This document shows positions 43,187 to 44,650 of a stretch of 44,650 nucleotides of DNA, one piece after another (position 1 is the stretch's first letter; each line of letters opens with the position of its first letter). The stretch covers positions 38,358 through 83,007 of the forward strand of contig DXLV01000004.1 of assembly GCA_019414545.1 (NCBI GenBank). Direction: 5' to 3'. The notes beneath the pieces were generated by a model. The model searched no databases, was not told where the DNA came from, and worked only from the letters and a program-made list of their open reading frames with translations. The translations under genes were made by a program, and so were the position numbers. The DNA comes from Collinsella sp. Lineage in GTDB: Bacteria; Actinomycetota; Coriobacteriia; Coriobacteriales; Coriobacteriaceae.

Positions 43187-43318
43187 GCCGCGACGCGGGT
43201 TCGAACCCGAAAGGGCGCGGAGCTGAGTAAACGCGTGAGCGTTTGCCAGCGCAGCGCGCAAGGCGCGAAGCGCCGCAGCGGCCGCCTGCGGAGCAGGCTG
43301 AACCCCTGACGGCCCACC
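43187..43318 (+). repeat. tRNA-tail repeat B (after tRNA-Lys)
   Basis: 132-bp block with the same plan as repeat A1: a T-arm-like GGTTCGAACCCG, hairpins AAACGC-GTGA-GCGTTT, GGCGC-GAA-GCGCC and GCCTGC-GGA-GCAGGC, then an exact 18-nt copy (43301-43318) of the 3' end of the preceding tRNA-Lys (43125-43142). Blocks such as AGGGYGCG, TAAACGCG and AGCGTTT align between A1 and B, though each tail matches its own tRNA. There is no gene in it. Confidence 0.85.
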
Positions 43319-43336
43319 CAAAGTAAGGAATACGAA

Positions 43337-44134
43337 ATGAAAACAGATAGATACGGAATTAGCGGCAGCACATTAAAGATAATAGCAGCCATTTCGATGG
43401 TTCTCGATCATGTAAGCAGGATCGTCCTGACCAATGGAATCATGACTCACGCATCGTACAGTCAGATATCAGACGAACAGTGGGCGATTCTAAGCGAGGC
43501 TTCGGATATGCTTCATGTTCTTGGCAGAATTGCATTTCCCTTATTTTGCTTTTTGATAGTTGAGGGATTTTTGCATACTCATGACTTAAAGAAGTACCTG
43601 CGAAATATGCTTGTCTTCGCAATCATTGCGGAGCCCATATACGATTTCGTCCAAACCGGACAACTATTTGACCTTCGGCAACAAAATGTTATGTGTGAGC
43701 TCCTGCTTTCCTTGGTCTTTTTGATTGTTCTGGAAAAGATACAAAGTCTTTCAAAACGGAAAAGATACATCGCAGAAACTGCTCTGATTGTTTTGACAGC
43801 ACTGGCAGCTGAATACACTAAACTAGATGGCGGTGTGTATGGCATTCTGCTTGTGGCTGCATTCTATTTATTCCACGACAGCAAGGCCAAGATGTTCTTT
43901 GCTGCAGTATGCGCAGTGCTCCTTTCGTCATGCCATATAGTTGGCGGCGGATTTGAGTTTGCTACAGCTAATATATTTAATCCTGATGTTGCTGCCGCGG
44001 TCGTTTCGTTGCTGCTTATCAATCTTTATAATGGCAAGCGAGGGCTGAAGCTCAAATATTTCTTCTACATTTTCTATCCGGCTCATCTTGCTCTGCTTTA
44101 TGGTGTCTCACTTATTGTTTTGAACTGTCTTTAA
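43337..44134 (+). CDS. traX: TraX-family membrane protein
   Basis: 265-aa polytopic membrane protein matching the TraX family: GSTLKIIAAISMVLDHVSRIV, LGRIAFPLFCFLIVEGFLHTHDLKKYLRNMLVFAIIAEPIYDF, LDGGVYGILLVAAFYL and YPAHLALLYGV, with about eight hydrophobic segments. TraX of F plasmid acetylates pilin; chromosomal homologues in Gram-positives are of unknown role. Its base and codon use is clearly more AT-rich than its neighbours, and it lies immediately after a tRNA-Lys tail copy, both signs of horizontal acquisition. AAGGAA precedes the ATG. Confidence 0.85.
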   Translation: MKTDRYGISGSTLKIIAAISMVLDHVSRIVLTNGIMTHASYSQISDEQWAILSEASDMLHVLGRIAFPLFCFLIVEGFLHTHDLKKYLRNMLVFAIIAEPIYDFVQTGQLFDLRQQNVMCELLLSLVFLIVLEKIQSLSKRKRYIAETALIVLTALAAEYTKLDGGVYGILLVAAFYLFHDSKAKMFFAAVCAVLLSSCHIVGGGFEFATANIFNPDVAAAVVSLLLINLYNGKRGLKLKYFFYIFYPAHLALLYGVSLIVLNCL

Positions 44135-44287
44135 AAACTCTCAAACAAGTCTCTGAAAGCAGAACTAAATTGACCCTAAGACTGCTTGTGAATTTCCGGA
44201 AGACCTGTGAGATACGAGGATAGACAACGAGGGCTGTAGAAAGATGCTTCGAAAGCATGAATGGCAGCGAGAAAATGAGTTCGGAAG

Positions 44288-44375
44288 AACCCCTCTGGAT
44301 GCTCCAGCATAGAATAGAAAGCGATTGGCTCCGGCTGGTCGCTTTTTTGTTACCGATGCACGGTTCGAACCCGAA
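44288..44375 (+). repeat. tRNA-tail relic C with terminator
   Basis: Starts with a tRNA-3'-end-like AACCCCTCTGGATGCTCCA (44288-44306) lacking any intact tRNA body. It continues with sequence homologous to the region after tRNA-Lys (CATAGAATAGAAAGCGATTGG, terminator stem 44320-44329 with 44334-44343, six T, and CGGTTCGAACCCGAA at 44361-44375). It may terminate traX transcription. It looks like the downstream half of another tRNA locus moved or left here. Confidence 0.7.
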
Positions 44376-44650
44376 CTTCTATATATAGGAACGCTTGGCG
44401 AACAAAACCTGCCTTTTACCGACGGGAAACAAATAACCGATGCTTTTGGAGTAAAGTGGCGCTCCAGAGATGACCGATGCCTCAACATCTATAAACCAGC
44501 TGGTCACCGCCAATATCAGAAGCTGATGCTTCAGTTATAACCTCAGTGACGTGACTGAGGGACCTATTCATTTGTGAACAAAATATGGAGTGCGCGATTC
44601 CCGCCCCCGGCGCCCCTCCGGTCTGGCAATATATCTCCTTGCCGCGCGGC
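44376..44650. other. Unassigned right end of the window
   Basis: No convincing gene. An open frame continues from relic C to 44540 (PFTDGKQITDAFGVKWRSRD and onward) but has no start or ribosome-binding site of its own, and may be a gene fragment. A small hairpin CCTCAGT (44541-44547) with ACTGAGG (44554-44560) follows. The last 60 bp become GC-rich and look non-coding as far as they go. Confidence 0.4.

Overview
The window is a chromosome segment centred on a replication origin. Gene order, GC-rich coding sequence and protein features (DUF721 between recF and gyrB, tandem WYL regulators, LPXTG adhesin, parS next to parAB) point to a high-GC Gram-positive of the Coriobacteriia, most likely Collinsella or a close relative. 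That assignment is inference from gene content.

Layout. From about 11.5 kb leftwards everything is on the minus strand: a GHKL-ATPase protein, dnaA, dnaN, recF, a DciA-like DUF721 protein, gyrB, gyrA and a truncated tRNA-Ile. From 11.7 kb rightwards everything to 16.9 kb is on the plus strand: rpmH, rnpA, yidD, yidC, jag, rsmG, three perfect parS sites, parA, parB and a small membrane protein. This strand switch, DnaA-box-like 9-mers on both sides of dnaA, and a DnaA-box/DnaA-trio/AT-rich array between dnaA and dnaN mark a bipartite oriC like that of Bacillus subtilis.

Right of the origin: rlmN (minus); ddl overlapping a DnaQ-DinG exonuclease-helicase; a convergent PafBC-like WYL pair; a membrane M28-like protein with a giant disordered insertion plus a small membrane partner; a large thioester/CnaB/LPATG surface adhesin (minus); tRNA-Gly; purB; a substrate-binding protein coupled to a GGDEF diguanylate cyclase; a TSCPD protein and a Tat lipoprotein; an OmpR-type two-component system; purC with a membrane protein; an M29 aminopeptidase; tRNA-Lys; and a lower-GC traX gene.

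Most striking structures: (1) a family of palindrome-rich repeats downstream of tRNA-Gly and tRNA-Lys that end in a copy of the adjacent tRNA's own 3' end, with a relic copy beyond traX; (2) a GHKL ATPase - prion-like Q/P/Y/M-rich linker - winged-helix protein directly upstream of dnaA; (3) a readable origin-unwinding module; (4) a near-parS site inside the dnaA coding sequence; (5) a Phe at the GyrA Ser83-equivalent position. No CRISPR array, insertion sequence or rRNA operon was seen.
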